A DNA stretch of 49,336 nt from DAINBT01 sp036732785 (lineage in GTDB: Bacteria > Planctomycetota > Phycisphaerae > Sedimentisphaerales > SM23-30). Position numbers and translations under genes: made by a program. The stretch is taken from contig CAZICK010000019.1 of assembly GCA_964537505.1 (NCBI GenBank), positions 1 to 49,336 of the forward strand, written 5' to 3'. The notes under the pieces were generated by a model. The model ran no database searches and was not told the DNA's origin. It was given only the letters and a program-made list of their open reading frames with translations. Shown here piece after piece: positions 26,183 to 35,422 of this stretch (position 1 is the first letter of the stretch; the number at the start of each line of letters is the position of its first letter).

Positions 26183-27517
26183 TTATAGGTCTTCGCCCTC
26201 GCCTCTATGATGACGCAGCAGCAGACGGATGGGCACTTCTGAAAACGGCAGGATTTCTCGCAGATGACTTATCAGATAACGCCGATAATTATCGTCAATG
26301 GCCGAAGGATTATTTACGAATAACAATAGCGTCGGCGGCTGGGTTCCTACCTGCGTACCGTAATATATGCGCGGCAGTCCTGTTTTTCGCCGGGCCGAAG
26401 GAGCTCGCTGAGAAGTTACTAGTTTTAACGCTTTGTTTAGTCTGCCGGTGGTAACGCTGGTGGTACTCTGCTTGTATAATTGCTTGGCCAACTCCAGCAG
26501 TTTGGGAACGTTTTTGCCTTCGCTGGCGGTAATAAAACTGATCGGAGCGTACCCCAATCCCGGCAGAGCTTCGTCCAGATAATCGCCATATTTCTGGGTG
26601 TCGGTTTGGTCTATCACCATATCCCATTTATTTATTACAATAACGCACGGCTTATACTCATCAGCGATAAACCGGGCCAACTTCTTATCCACCTGCGAAA
26701 CCGGTTCGATGGCATCCATAAAAAACAACACTACGTCTGCCCGTCGTATCGAACGAGTAGCTCGGGTATAGCTGTAAAAATCGATGCTGTTCTTGATCAT
26801 TTGGCTTTTCTTGCGCACCCCGGCCGTATCGATTGCCACAAAACTTTGCCCATCTTTTTCGAATCGCACGTCTATTGCATCACGCGTTGTACCCGGCACT
26901 TCGCTGACGATCACACGATCTTCACCGACAATATTATTGATAAACGTGCTTTTGCCTACATTGCGCCTACCTACCACCGCCAGTTTCATTTCTATTTCTT
27001 GCGGCCGATCACTCTGGCATCCTTCCAATTCTTCCAGAATCCGCTCAACCAGTTCCTGACGATTACGGCCGTGCTGAGCCGAAACCGTCAGCGGTTGGCC
27101 AAAACCTAACGCGAAAAACTCGCCCGTCATATCATCCATCGCCGGTGAATCGGCTTTGTTAGCCACCAGTAACACCCGCAACTGCGGCCGCCGCAGAAGC
27201 TGCGCCACTTCCTGATCCAACGGTGTCACCCCTTCACGCACATCCACCACAAACAACACTACATCAGCCCGATCTATGGCTATTTTGATTTGTGCTTCGA
27301 CGTGCTCGGTCAGATCGTCATGGTCTTCGATTCCGTAACCACCGGTATCGACCAGTTCAAAATACTTCTCATCCAGATCGACCACCACGCTGACCCGATC
27401 CCGCGTTACCCCCGCGGTCGGCTCAACTATACTTATATTTTTCCCGGCCAGCGAATTTAACAGACTGCTCTTGCCCACGTTCGGCCGGCCTACTATTGCA
27501 ACTATTGGTAATGTCAT
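26183..27517 (-). CDS. der: GTPase Der (EngA), ribosome assembly
   Basis: Der has two GTPase domains in tandem and acts in 50S subunit assembly. Domain 1 has GRPNVGKSSLLN (G1), DTGGYG (G3) and NKAD (G4). Domain 2 has GRRNVGKSTFIN, DTAGVRKKS and NKWD, followed by a KH-like C-terminal domain (about 355-440). The ATG at 27517 starts MTLPIVAIVGRPNVGKSS and gives 444 aa. A start at 27568 would overlap the upstream small gene and adds unrelated residues. It is the last gene of the folD-tyrS operon and converges with the secretin gene; no clear terminator was found in the 110 bases between. Confidence 0.95.
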   Translation of the reverse strand: MTLPIVAIVGRPNVGKSSLLNSLAGKNISIVEPTAGVTRDRVSVVVDLDEKYFELVDTGGYGIEDHDDLTEHVEAQIKIAIDRADVVLFVVDVREGVTPLDQEVAQLLRRPQLRVLLVANKADSPAMDDMTGEFFALGFGQPLTVSAQHGRNRQELVERILEELEGCQSDRPQEIEMKLAVVGRRNVGKSTFINNIVGEDRVIVSEVPGTTRDAIDVRFEKDGQSFVAIDTAGVRKKSQMIKNSIDFYSYTRATRSIRRADVVLFFMDAIEPVSQVDKKLARFIADEYKPCVIVINKWDMVIDQTDTQKYGDYLDEALPGLGYAPISFITASEGKNVPKLLELAKQLYKQSTTSVTTGRLNKALKLVTSQRAPSARRKTGLPRIYYGTQVGTQPPTLLLFVNNPSAIDDNYRRYLISHLREILPFSEVPIRLLLRHHRGEGEDL

Positions 27518-27534
27518 AATTGTTCTAAATAACC

Positions 27535-27735
27535 TTATTTTCGTATTTTCAGCCAATGTCGCCGCCAATGGTCACGCAGCCGCTCCGTAAAACGCACTCC
27601 CATTTTTTGACTGCTCGTTCCAAAATCCAAACGCCGCATACGGTCGATCTTATCTTTGCCCTTGCCGGCAGCCATTGCCCCAATCCCCAGCGAGGCGATC
27701 CAACTCAACCATTTCTGCCAAAAACCGGCTATCAT
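27535..27735 (-). CDS. Small conserved-looking basic protein of unknown function
   Basis: The 66-residue product has a hydrophobic or amphipathic N-terminus (MIAGFWQKWLSWIASLGIGA) and a strongly basic C-terminus (RDHWRRHWLKIRK). It could be a membrane-associated RNA- or ribosome-linked peptide, but nothing in it allows a call. It fits exactly between the 193-residue gene (6 bases away) and der (17 bases away) in the same direction, with AAAGG before its ATG, which is why I consider it real. Confidence 0.6.
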   Translation of the reverse strand: MIAGFWQKWLSWIASLGIGAMAAGKGKDKIDRMRRLDFGTSSQKMGVRFTERLRDHWRRHWLKIRK

Positions 27736-27741
27736 AACTTT

Positions 27742-28323
27742 TTACCTTTGTACTGCCCTGCCGGCACTTGCCAAAAGCTCTTCCCGCTCACGCGGGATTA
27801 TTGACTTCTGAGGCCACAATTGATTTCTTTCCAGCACTTCGTATCCGCCCTGATAATACCGCTCGACCTGGCTCACCCCCGCGTCCACCGGACCGCTGCC
27901 GCGAAAACCACTCTCGGCCAGCCAACAACCCATTTCGTGCTCATATTCAGCCGGGTACACCAACGCAATTAGCAACTCATTATCCGACCCTCGTGCCAAA
28001 TGCAGCTTCGCTCGACACGGCGGCAACTGCCGCTCGCTCCAGGCTGCCAGCTTTTGATAATCGGCCCGTCCGCTCACGTCGTCCAGGCAGTGGAAAAACA
28101 TCCCGCTTTCCAGAAAAAATTTATCTCGCGCCACGCCCGCCAACTCCATCGTACCGTCCGGCTGAGCACGATGTATCTTGTACACCTTCACCCCAGCGAG
28201 CGCCTCCGATTCCAACAGCACCGCCACTTCTTCCGCTGTATAGCCGAGACCGCACTGATCGCCGAAATCGACCACATAAAGTCCGACATATTTGGCGGGT
28301 TCATCTGTTTTAGGCAACTTCAT
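27742..28323 (-). CDS. Unknown 193-residue protein containing a REP-like palindrome
   Basis: I do not recognise this protein. It is soluble, acidic to neutral, without signal or membrane segments. Its sequence includes VGLYVVDFGDQCGLGYTAEE near the start and EHEMGCWLAESGFRGSGPVD in the second half. It lies between tyrS (26 bases) and the 66-residue gene, in one operon, so a cytoplasmic housekeeping role is plausible but unproven. A palindrome of the REP type at 27782-27797 encodes part of its last 15 residues (IIPREREEL), which suggests that the C-terminal end was altered by an inserted repeat. Confidence 0.75.
   Translation of the reverse strand: MKLPKTDEPAKYVGLYVVDFGDQCGLGYTAEEVAVLLESEALAGVKVYKIHRAQPDGTMELAGVARDKFFLESGMFFHCLDDVSGRADYQKLAAWSERQLPPCRAKLHLARGSDNELLIALVYPAEYEHEMGCWLAESGFRGSGPVDAGVSQVERYYQGGYEVLERNQLWPQKSIIPREREELLASAGRAVQR
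27782..27797. repeat. REP-like palindrome inside a coding sequence
   Basis: TCCCGC and GCGGGA form a 6-base-pair stem with loop TCAC. It has the same stem core as the elements at 20447 and 49046. It lies in the last 15 codons of the 193-residue gene, in frame. Confidence 0.7.
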
Positions 28324-28349
28324 GCTTGAACTCTCTTACTTTATAACTT

Positions 28350-29621
28350 TCATCTGAATCTTAAGAGATGGTAATTCTTTTTGCCGCTGCGCAATACCAC
28401 CATACTCTCCGACGCCAGCGATTCCATTGTTAACGTATAATCGATGCTATCTATTCTGACGTTGTTCACATACACCCCACCGCTTTTGATAAGTCTTTTC
28501 GCTTCGCCGCGAGAACTGCACAGCTTGGCATCACACAATGCCTCCGGCAGAGGAATTCCTTCCGACAGCCGCCGCCGCGAAACCTTTGAACTGGGTACGT
28601 CATTAAATATACTGTTCAAAATCTCATCCGAAAGACCGCTGATCTCCTGTCCGAACAGCACCTGCGACGCCTTTACCGCTAACGCTACCTGTTCATCACC
28701 GTGTACCAGTTTGGTCACTTCCTGGGCCAGCACTTTTTGCGACTGACGGGCCTCCGGCTCATCATGTACCTGTTTTTCCAACTCGGCAATCCGTTCCATC
28801 GGCAAAAATGTAAACAGCTTTAACAGTCCCACCACGTCACGATCATCGGTGCGGACCCAATACTGATAAAACTCGTACGGACTGGTCTTTTGCTCATCCA
28901 GCCACACAGCTCCGGCTTCGGTCTTGCCAAACTTCTGCCCACCTGCGTTAGTCAGAAGCGGAGACGTCAAACCATAAACCGCTCGCCCATCCAGTTTTCG
29001 TACCAGATCGATCCCGGCCGTGATATTGCCCCACTGATCGTCCCCCCCCACCTGCAGCGTACAGTCATACTCCCGGCTCAGATGCAGAAAATCGTACGAT
29101 TGCAGCAACTGATAACTGAACTCCGTAAAACTCATCCCAACCTCACTTTGCAGTCGCTTCCGCACCGACTCTTTCCCCATCATCTCCCCTACGCGAAAAT
29201 GCTTGCCCACATCACGCAAAAATTCCACAAAACTAAACTTGCCGATCCAGTCGGCGTTATTGACCATAATAGCCCGGTTCCCATCGCAACTAAAATCCAG
29301 AAACCTGTGCAACTGCTTTTGGATTCCCTCCATGTTTTGCTGGATAGTTTCTTCACTAAGCAGGTTGCGCTCTTCACTCTTGCCGCTGGGATCGCCGATC
29401 ATCGCCGTAGCCCCGCCTACCAGCGCGATCGGCGTATGACCATGCCGTTGAAATTGCGCCAACAGCATTATCTGCATCAGATGACCAACATGCAGACTAT
29501 CCGCCGTCGGGTCAAAGCCTGCATACAACACTACAGGCTTTCCCAATTTCCCCGCCATGTCGTCGTCAGATTCGTGACTGACAAACCCACGCTGGGACAA
29601 CGTTGCCATTATATTTTTCAC
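28350..29621 (-). CDS. tyrS: Tyrosyl-tRNA synthetase
   Basis: TyrRS charges tRNA-Tyr. This class I enzyme (423 aa) shows the HIGH-type motif HVGHL near residue 45 (ADSLHVGHLMQIMLLAQFQ) and the KMSKS-type motif KFGKTEAGAVWLD near 230. Other landmarks are LVGGATAMIGDPSGKSEER and LQVGGDDQWGNI in the tyrosine site. An S4 RNA-binding domain closes the protein (about 355-420, SSRGEAKRLIKSGGVYVNN). The start at 29621 is GTG with AAGGGA at good distance; an ATG four codons later is the alternative. The gene follows folD by 30 bases. Confidence 0.96.
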   Translation of the reverse strand: MKNIMATLSQRGFVSHESDDDMAGKLGKPVVLYAGFDPTADSLHVGHLMQIMLLAQFQRHGHTPIALVGGATAMIGDPSGKSEERNLLSEETIQQNMEGIQKQLHRFLDFSCDGNRAIMVNNADWIGKFSFVEFLRDVGKHFRVGEMMGKESVRKRLQSEVGMSFTEFSYQLLQSYDFLHLSREYDCTLQVGGDDQWGNITAGIDLVRKLDGRAVYGLTSPLLTNAGGQKFGKTEAGAVWLDEQKTSPYEFYQYWVRTDDRDVVGLLKLFTFLPMERIAELEKQVHDEPEARQSQKVLAQEVTKLVHGDEQVALAVKASQVLFGQEISGLSDEILNSIFNDVPSSKVSRRRLSEGIPLPEALCDAKLCSSRGEAKRLIKSGGVYVNNVRIDSIDYTLTMESLASESMVVLRSGKKNYHLLRFR

Positions 29622-29651
29622 TAACCAGTCCCTTACTTAGCTTTCGTTTTT

Positions 29652-30533
29652 TTACTTTGCCGTCCGTTCCGCCGCGTGCAGCGTATTAAGCATCAGCATA
29701 GTAATCGTCATCGGCCCTACGCCATTGGGTACCGGCGTAATCGCCGAGGCAACTTCTTTAACCGCCTCGAAATCCACATCACCCACCAGAATACGTTTAC
29801 CCCCTGCGGTTCGTCCGATTTCATTAACGCCTACGTCAATGACAACCGCTCCCGGCTTTACCATATCAGCCGTCACTGCTTTTTGTACGCCGGCTGCCAC
29901 GATCAGAATATCAGCCCGGCGGGTATGTTCTGCTATGTTTTTGGTTCGCGTATGACAAATGGTAACTGTCGCGTTGGCGCCTTCTTTTTTTTGCAGCAGA
30001 ATATTAGCGATCGGTTTACCGACTATATTGCTCCGTCCGACGACCACCACCTCGGCCCCTTCTGTTTTTGTGCCCGAACGGATCAGCATTTGCTGAATAC
30101 CATACGGAGTACAAGGCAAAAATACCGGCTTGCCGATCACCATCCTACCCACGTTAACCGGATGAAACCCATCGACGTCTTTATTCGGATCGATCGCATA
30201 AAGAACCTTGTTTTCGTCAATATGTTTCGGCAGCGGCAGTTGCACCAGGATACCATGAAACTTTTCGTCTTTGTTATACTTATCCACCAGTTTAAGCAAA
30301 TCATCTTCGCTGATATCCGTCGGCGGAGATTCCTGGACCGAGTTAAAACCAAGATCATGGGCTGCTTTCTGCTTGGCCCGAACATAGCTTTCCGAAGCCG
30401 GATCATTGCCCACCAGTATAGTCACCAAACCGGGAGTGATTCCTTTTGCTGCCTTGAGATGTTTAACGCCTTCCTTGATCTCTTCGCGAATCTGCGCCGC
30501 TATCTCGTTTCCTTTGATCAATTTTGCTGACAC
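29652..30533 (-). CDS. folD: Bifunctional methylenetetrahydrofolate dehydrogenase/cyclohydrolase
   Basis: FolD interconverts 5,10-methylene-, methenyl- and 10-formyl-tetrahydrofolate using NADP. The 293-residue protein is the usual length. It has the substrate-site tyrosine and lysine region DPASESYVRAKQKAAHDLG, the HGILVQLPLPKHI block, PCTPYG, the Rossmann stretch VVVVGRSNIVGKPIANILLQ, and the ending PVPNGVGPMTITMLMLNT. It heads a close operon with tyrS, two unknown genes and der. The upstream 400 bases lack another gene. Confidence 0.96.
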   Translation of the reverse strand: MSAKLIKGNEIAAQIREEIKEGVKHLKAAKGITPGLVTILVGNDPASESYVRAKQKAAHDLGFNSVQESPPTDISEDDLLKLVDKYNKDEKFHGILVQLPLPKHIDENKVLYAIDPNKDVDGFHPVNVGRMVIGKPVFLPCTPYGIQQMLIRSGTKTEGAEVVVVGRSNIVGKPIANILLQKKEGANATVTICHTRTKNIAEHTRRADILIVAAGVQKAVTADMVKPGAVVIDVGVNEIGRTAGGKRILVGDVDFEAVKEVASAITPVPNGVGPMTITMLMLNTLHAAERTAK

Positions 30534-30941
30534 CTATCAATCTCCTGGTTCTTCTCGTCACCAATTTGCAACCTCTACCTTTGCATTTCCACCAATCATC
30601 CACACAACAGGCATGATAATCTCAGATCACCCAAAAGTAAACCTGATTAACGCCGGATTTTCGGACAAAATCGAGCAAATCCGCCCTAACCTATTATCAC
30701 GTAAGGGGTTATATGGAAATGCGGCAAAATCCGACAACCCCCCTTAGTATGTGACAAATTGAGCATTTGCACATTTCCAATGAGACTACCGACAAAAAGA
30801 TGGGTATTATTATGTTTTAGCAGTAACGACTCGATTCCCCCCCCCCCATAATTCGTCTGAAATCCCATATCTGTTTGTTGTTGTTCCTTTGTTCGTCCCT
30901 GAACATCACAAAACACATATATCCGCCACAATTGTGGGGTA
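30534..30941. other. Non-coding stretch upstream of folD with an 11-base C tract
   Basis: No convincing gene or RNA is visible. A run of 11 C (30837-30847) is the only marked feature. Frames across the region have no family resemblance and unusual composition. A weak stem GGATTT/AAATCC close to folD may be chance. Confidence 0.5.
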
Positions 30942-31175
30942 CTATAATATGTTCTCGATGAATTTTTTAGCATGGCCAACAGTTTTTACCGCCAGGGCCG
31001 CTTCTTCGTCCATCTCGATATCGAATTCCTCTTCAAATGCGGCGATCAACTCGACGCTCTGAATGGATTCCGCCCCAAGGTCCTCGACAAAGCGGGCCTC
31101 ATCGACTACGCGGCCGATATCGACTTTGAGTGTCCGGGCAACCACATCTTTAATTCTTCTTCCAACATCAGACAT
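30942..31175 (-). CDS. acpP: Acyl carrier protein
   Basis: This is a 77-residue phosphopantetheine carrier (start at 31175, AGGAGA upstream; the upstream ATG at 31223 gives an unrelated extension). The attachment region reads DLGAESIQSVELIAAFEEEF, so the modified serine is present, but the common Asp-Ser-Leu is Glu-Ser-Ile. The acidic helix II-III composition (FDIEMDEEAAL) is typical. It could serve fatty acid synthesis or a dedicated pathway; no fab genes are adjacent. It follows nagB by 65 bases and is the last gene of the pta-ackA block. Confidence 0.9.
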   Translation of the reverse strand: MSDVGRRIKDVVARTLKVDIGRVVDEARFVEDLGAESIQSVELIAAFEEEFDIEMDEEAALAVKTVGHAKKFIENIL

Positions 31176-31240
31176 CGTCTGTCTCCTGTTTCTTAAGGTT
31201 TCTACAAAATCAAAGCCAGGCATACATTATTTACTCAAAC

Positions 31241-32059
31241 TTACCGATCTTCGAGCATCTTCCTGGGATCGAGGTTGCCCATTTCGATCTCCTTGAAATA
31301 ATTTACTGTGCCCACCTTCAATTCCACCGTAGCGGCATCGTCACAAACAATGATACCATGCGGATGAAGCTGAAGACACGAGACCGTCCATATATGGTTC
31401 ACTCCATTTTCAACGGTTTCTTCAAGGGCACGAGCTTTGTTATGACCGCTTACGATGATCATAACCTTACGGGCGTCCATCACCGTCCCTACTCCTACCG
31501 TCAGTGCGGTTTTGGGAACCTGGGTTACGTCGCCGCCAAAAAATCGGGAATTGACGATAATAGTATCCTTGGTCAAGGTCTTAACCCGCGTACGACTTGC
31601 CAAAGAAGACCCGGGCTCATTAAAGGCAATGTGACCATCGGCGCCGATACCACCAGTGAACAGCTCGATCCCGCCGTATTGCTTGATCTTTTTCTCGTAT
31701 CGATCACACTCCTTTTCGAGGTCCTTGGCATTCCCGTTAAGAATATTGACGTTCGATTTCTTGATGTTTATATGTTTGAAAAAATTGTCCCACATAAACG
31801 AATGATAGCTTTGCGGATGTTTTTCCGGAATGCCTACATATTCGTCCATATTAAACGTTACGACATTGGCAAAGCTCACCTTTTTGTCACGGTTAAGATG
31901 GATAAGTTCCTCGTACATCCCCAAAGGTGATGAGCCGGTAGGCAGCCCAAGCACAAAAGGCTTCTTGGCACTCGGCTTGAACCGGTTGATACTGCGGGCC
32001 ACGTATGCCGCCGCCCATTTACTCACTTTTCCATAGTCCTCTTGTATGATAACTCTCAT
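31241..32059 (-). CDS. nagB: Glucosamine-6-phosphate deaminase
   Basis: NagB converts glucosamine 6-phosphate to fructose 6-phosphate and ammonia. The 272-residue length is typical. Landmarks are LGLPTGSSPLGMYEELI near residue 40, FNMDEYVGIPEKHPQSYHSF near 70-90, GGIGADGHIAFNEPGSSLAS near 137-155 (catalytic aspartate and histidine region), and LTVGVGTVMDARKVMIIVSG. The ATG at 32059 has AAAGGA upstream. Its place with ackA, pta and the DUF4954 protein suggests amino-sugar carbon flowing into fermentation to acetate. Confidence 0.95.
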   Translation of the reverse strand: MRVIIQEDYGKVSKWAAAYVARSINRFKPSAKKPFVLGLPTGSSPLGMYEELIHLNRDKKVSFANVVTFNMDEYVGIPEKHPQSYHSFMWDNFFKHINIKKSNVNILNGNAKDLEKECDRYEKKIKQYGGIELFTGGIGADGHIAFNEPGSSLASRTRVKTLTKDTIIVNSRFFGGDVTQVPKTALTVGVGTVMDARKVMIIVSGHNKARALEETVENGVNHIWTVSCLQLHPHGIIVCDDAATVELKVGTVNYFKEIEMGNLDPRKMLEDR

Positions 32060-32140
32060 TACACACTCATCCTTTCTGAAAAATCACATTCTATCGAAAT
32101 ACTTCTTTACTTAAACGATCAACTTGCCTTCCTTGTCAAT

Positions 32141-34144
32141 TTACAGGCTTGAAAGCCTCTGTTCCAGCAGTTCGATCCGCTGTTGCAGTTCTTTGACCGA
32201 GTCTTTCATTTCTTTGACAAACTTGTTATCTTCGTAACTACCCCTGACTTGCTTGAAATCTTCTTCTATGTCACCCTCGGACCCGTCCTGGCCAAAGCCG
32301 CAATGGCTCAACTGGTCAAACTCCTTTTCCGAATCGGCAATCACCAGGTTAAGAAACTTGCTTTTCACTTTCAGATACGCCTGAGCACATTTGATAATGT
32401 CATCTTTGCTTGCGCCATCCAGGTCAAGACCAAAGACTTGCTGGTACGTATTTTTCACCCATATCCATTCATCGTCGGCATAAGCATGGTGGATTTTATC
32501 TGTTTCCGCGGCAAAGGCTTCTACAGTACTGATGGTCCCGTTTTCGATTGCCTCTTCTAAATCTACAAGCCGCTGTTTGCCCATCAGTTGACCGCCTATA
32601 TCCACCCATTGGTCACTATAAACAACATCCGCTTGGACGGCAAACGCGTCGCGTATCCGCAACGTTCCACTTCCAATATTTTCTTCAACCCTGAGAACAA
32701 CCTTTTCCAGGAGATACATCTCTACGCCCGTGCGATAATATTTCTGCCCGGTGCGCAGTATCGGTCTCTTTACAATCGCCCCTCCGACGGACACCTCTTC
32801 GATGGACTTCTCAGTACTCTCATAAAGATTTTTCAATTTGCTGCTGGCGATGAGCATCTTGCCGACTGTATAGGGACTGAAAACATCGAATGAAATCACG
32901 TCACGTTTGACAGAACCCCTGCGCCGATCCCGGCTGGGCCATTTCGCACCGTCTCGAACCGTCCCCACGGTCATCAGGTGCAAACCCGGCACCATGTGAG
33001 CCTTGCCATCGGGGCGGGCCTCGATATGACTGAATGGAAAGTCCGCCGTGTCAAAAGTGCCGGAATGCTTGCCCAGCACCACGCTGAACGGTCCAACCCG
33101 GCACGGCCACATCATATAAGAAAACGAACCAGTCTTGACGCCGCGTAGGAGCTTGCCTTCATGAACTGGCCCAAGCTTGTACATATGGTTCGACTGGTTC
33201 GTCCCACTGCCGGCGTTATAGAAACTGAATAACCCTGCTATCAAAAGCGTCGATTTGTGATGCGTAACCGTATAAGGACCGGCAAACACCGAACACGCTT
33301 CACCGTGAAAAACCTCGGAATTGGCAAAGAAAAGAGAATTTTCCGCGGAATATTGTTTGCCAACCTGGCAGCCCTGACCGACAAGCACCTTGCCCAAAAC
33401 AGCACCACCGGTCACCGAAGAGCTTTCCGCGATAATAAAATCCTCAGCCACCACTTCGGCGCCTATAGTCGTCGGCGCCTCCCGAGAACTCAGGATCGTA
33501 CCGTTTACAAGACTTGCCGCACCGTTTATCGTTGCGTAGGAGCCAACATTGACATCGACGATTTCTGTTGTTGAGCAGATACGCACACCGCGGCCTGTTT
33601 TGCCACGGTCGGATCGTACCGATTGCGCATATTTCTTAGCCATAGCCTTTAGTTTCGTGACAACTTCCGGCCGATACCTGTGCATACACATTATATAAGC
33701 AAATTGAGCCGAAAGCCCGTCGAACAACACCACCTCTCGTCCGCCGGCCTCATTAAGAACATCGACCTCAACACCGTTGCCGAACGTGGCGCCGGGGTTG
33801 GTTTGCATGGTAGCGACATTCTCGATGCACACATTGTCAGCTATATCATAGTTGGAAATGTGAACACCGATATTAGCGATACGAACTTGATCGCCGATGC
33901 TGCAATCGGCGATTACAGCGTTATATATCCCGCAAGGCATCTCAATGCCCCGAATGGTTTTTATCTTATCGTTAAAATTGCCGATTTCAACTTTACCGTG
34001 AAAATGTACATTTCTGACAGAATTAGGGTTAAATCCTTCCAATACATAAATCTCATCCCAATTCTGAGCATCACAGCCCCGATTTTCAAGAGCTTCTCTT
34101 TCAGATCGACTAAGGCGGCGATAATTGTTTTGGCTCGACATCAT
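32141..34144 (-). CDS. DUF4954-family left-handed beta-helix protein
   Basis: This 667-residue cytosolic protein has hexapeptide-type repeats at about 40-130 and 180-330 (for example VEIGNFNDKI, CSIGDQVRIANIGVHISNYD, GAEVVAEDFIIAESSSVTGG). A conserved middle block (HKSTLLIAGLFSFYNAGSGT, MYKLGPVHEGKLLRGVKTGS, FPFSHIEARPDGKAHMVPGL) is followed by an alpha-helical C-terminus ending in a coiled coil. This matches DUF4954 proteins known from Bacteroidetes and planctomycetes. The fold suggests a sugar-nucleotide or acyltransferase-like enzyme, but no activity has been assigned to my knowledge. Several ATGs exist; 34144 or 34141 have AAAGG upstream, while 34156 overlaps the ackA stop. Confidence 0.8.
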   Translation of the reverse strand: MMSSQNNYRRLSRSEREALENRGCDAQNWDEIYVLEGFNPNSVRNVHFHGKVEIGNFNDKIKTIRGIEMPCGIYNAVIADCSIGDQVRIANIGVHISNYDIADNVCIENVATMQTNPGATFGNGVEVDVLNEAGGREVVLFDGLSAQFAYIMCMHRYRPEVVTKLKAMAKKYAQSVRSDRGKTGRGVRICSTTEIVDVNVGSYATINGAASLVNGTILSSREAPTTIGAEVVAEDFIIAESSSVTGGAVLGKVLVGQGCQVGKQYSAENSLFFANSEVFHGEACSVFAGPYTVTHHKSTLLIAGLFSFYNAGSGTNQSNHMYKLGPVHEGKLLRGVKTGSFSYMMWPCRVGPFSVVLGKHSGTFDTADFPFSHIEARPDGKAHMVPGLHLMTVGTVRDGAKWPSRDRRRGSVKRDVISFDVFSPYTVGKMLIASSKLKNLYESTEKSIEEVSVGGAIVKRPILRTGQKYYRTGVEMYLLEKVVLRVEENIGSGTLRIRDAFAVQADVVYSDQWVDIGGQLMGKQRLVDLEEAIENGTISTVEAFAAETDKIHHAYADDEWIWVKNTYQQVFGLDLDGASKDDIIKCAQAYLKVKSKFLNLVIADSEKEFDQLSHCGFGQDGSEGDIEEDFKQVRGSYEDNKFVKEMKDSVKELQQRIELLEQRLSSL

Positions 34145-34152
34145 AATACCTT

Positions 34153-35343
34153 TCATCGAGAAAGTTCGTAAGTATCGTGAGCAATAGCGGCCTCTTCATC
34201 GGTTGGTATAACAAACACCTTGACTTTACTGTTGTTTGAGCTTATTTCGCTTTCCTTTCCACGGGCGGCACGGTTTTTTCCCTGGTCGATTTCAATTCCT
34301 ATCCAGCTCAGCCCGCTGCAAATCCCGGCACGAACCTCAACGGCATTTTCACCTATACCGCCGGTAAACACCACCGCGTCGAGAGTATCAAGAACGGCCG
34401 TATAGGCGCCGATGTATTTCTTGATCCGATAGCAAAAAATATCAATAGCAAGTCTCGCCCGGCTTTCGCCCTTTTCGGCAAGGGCGGTCAGGTTCCGCAT
34501 GTCATTGGATTTGCCCGATATACCCAGCAAACCACTTTTCTTGTTACACAGATCGTTCAGGGTTTTCATATCGTAACCCTTCTCGGCGAGATAAAACAAA
34601 ATAGCCGGATCGAAGTCGCCGGAGCGGGTCCCCATCACCACGCCTTCCAGCGGCGTAAGCCCCATAGAAGTATCGATCGATCGACCCTTCTTGACCGCGG
34701 TAACAGAACAGCCGTTGCCGAGATGGCAGGTGATAACATTTATGTCATATTTGCCTTTGCCCATGAGAACCGCCCCACGCCGGGCAACGTATCGATGCGA
34801 TGTCCCGTGGAAACCGTATCGACGCACCCGATGCTTCTCATAAAACTCGTACGGCAGAGCATACATATAGGCAACTTCCGGAATCGTGGTATGAAACGCC
34901 GTATCGAAACACGCCACCTGCCGCGTATCGGGCAGATTGTACTGCGCCGCCCTGATACCCGTCAGATTGGGCGGATTGTGCAGCGGCGCAAGGTCCGCGA
35001 ATTTCTCGATCGAGGCCACCACCTTCTCGTCGATGACCACCGAACCGGTAAACTCTTCACCACCATGGACAACCCGATGACCCACAGCGCCAATCCGGGA
35101 AATGTCCTCTATGACGCCTACATCCTTATCGGTCAGGGTATCCAGTATCAGTTCCATACCTTTTTGATGGTCTTTGATCTTTGTTTCCGCACTGTGAGTG
35201 CTGTCGTTATAATAATGAGTCAGTCTCGAAGTCTCTTCCCCGATCCTCTCGACAATACCTCTGGCCAGAACCTGTGCCTCCGGCATCTGGTACAACTGAT
35301 ACTTGATCGAGGAGCTACCCGCGTTAATAACCAATACTATCAT
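34153..35343 (-). CDS. ackA: Acetate kinase
   Basis: AckA makes ATP from acetyl phosphate and ADP, or the reverse. The 396-residue protein starts VLVINAGSSSIKYQLYQM, with the phosphate-1 motif. VGHRVVHGGEEFT, ACFDTAFHTTIPEVAYMYAL, YGFHGTSHRYVARR and THCLGNG-type segment CHLGNGCSVTAVKKGRSIDT follow, with VFTGGIGENAVEVRAGIC near the end. It lies 79 bases downstream of pta, and its stop codon is almost at the DUF4954 start, so the two are co-translated or closely coupled. Confidence 0.96.
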   Translation of the reverse strand: MIVLVINAGSSSIKYQLYQMPEAQVLARGIVERIGEETSRLTHYYNDSTHSAETKIKDHQKGMELILDTLTDKDVGVIEDISRIGAVGHRVVHGGEEFTGSVVIDEKVVASIEKFADLAPLHNPPNLTGIRAAQYNLPDTRQVACFDTAFHTTIPEVAYMYALPYEFYEKHRVRRYGFHGTSHRYVARRGAVLMGKGKYDINVITCHLGNGCSVTAVKKGRSIDTSMGLTPLEGVVMGTRSGDFDPAILFYLAEKGYDMKTLNDLCNKKSGLLGISGKSNDMRNLTALAEKGESRARLAIDIFCYRIKKYIGAYTAVLDTLDAVVFTGGIGENAVEVRAGICSGLSWIGIEIDQGKNRAARGKESEISSNNSKVKVFVIPTDEEAAIAHDTYELSR

Positions 35344-35422
35344 CTTTTTCCACGTCCTTAACTGCGCCTGATTGTGACATAGTCTCTCTCGCCTGAGAAC
35401 AATCCCATAATTGGCGTTGGCG

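Noticed and set aside
30837..30847. 11-base C tract as a phase-variation switch
   Set aside because: It lies about 300 bases upstream of folD, outside any coding frame or promoter spacing that I can identify; no surface gene is attached.
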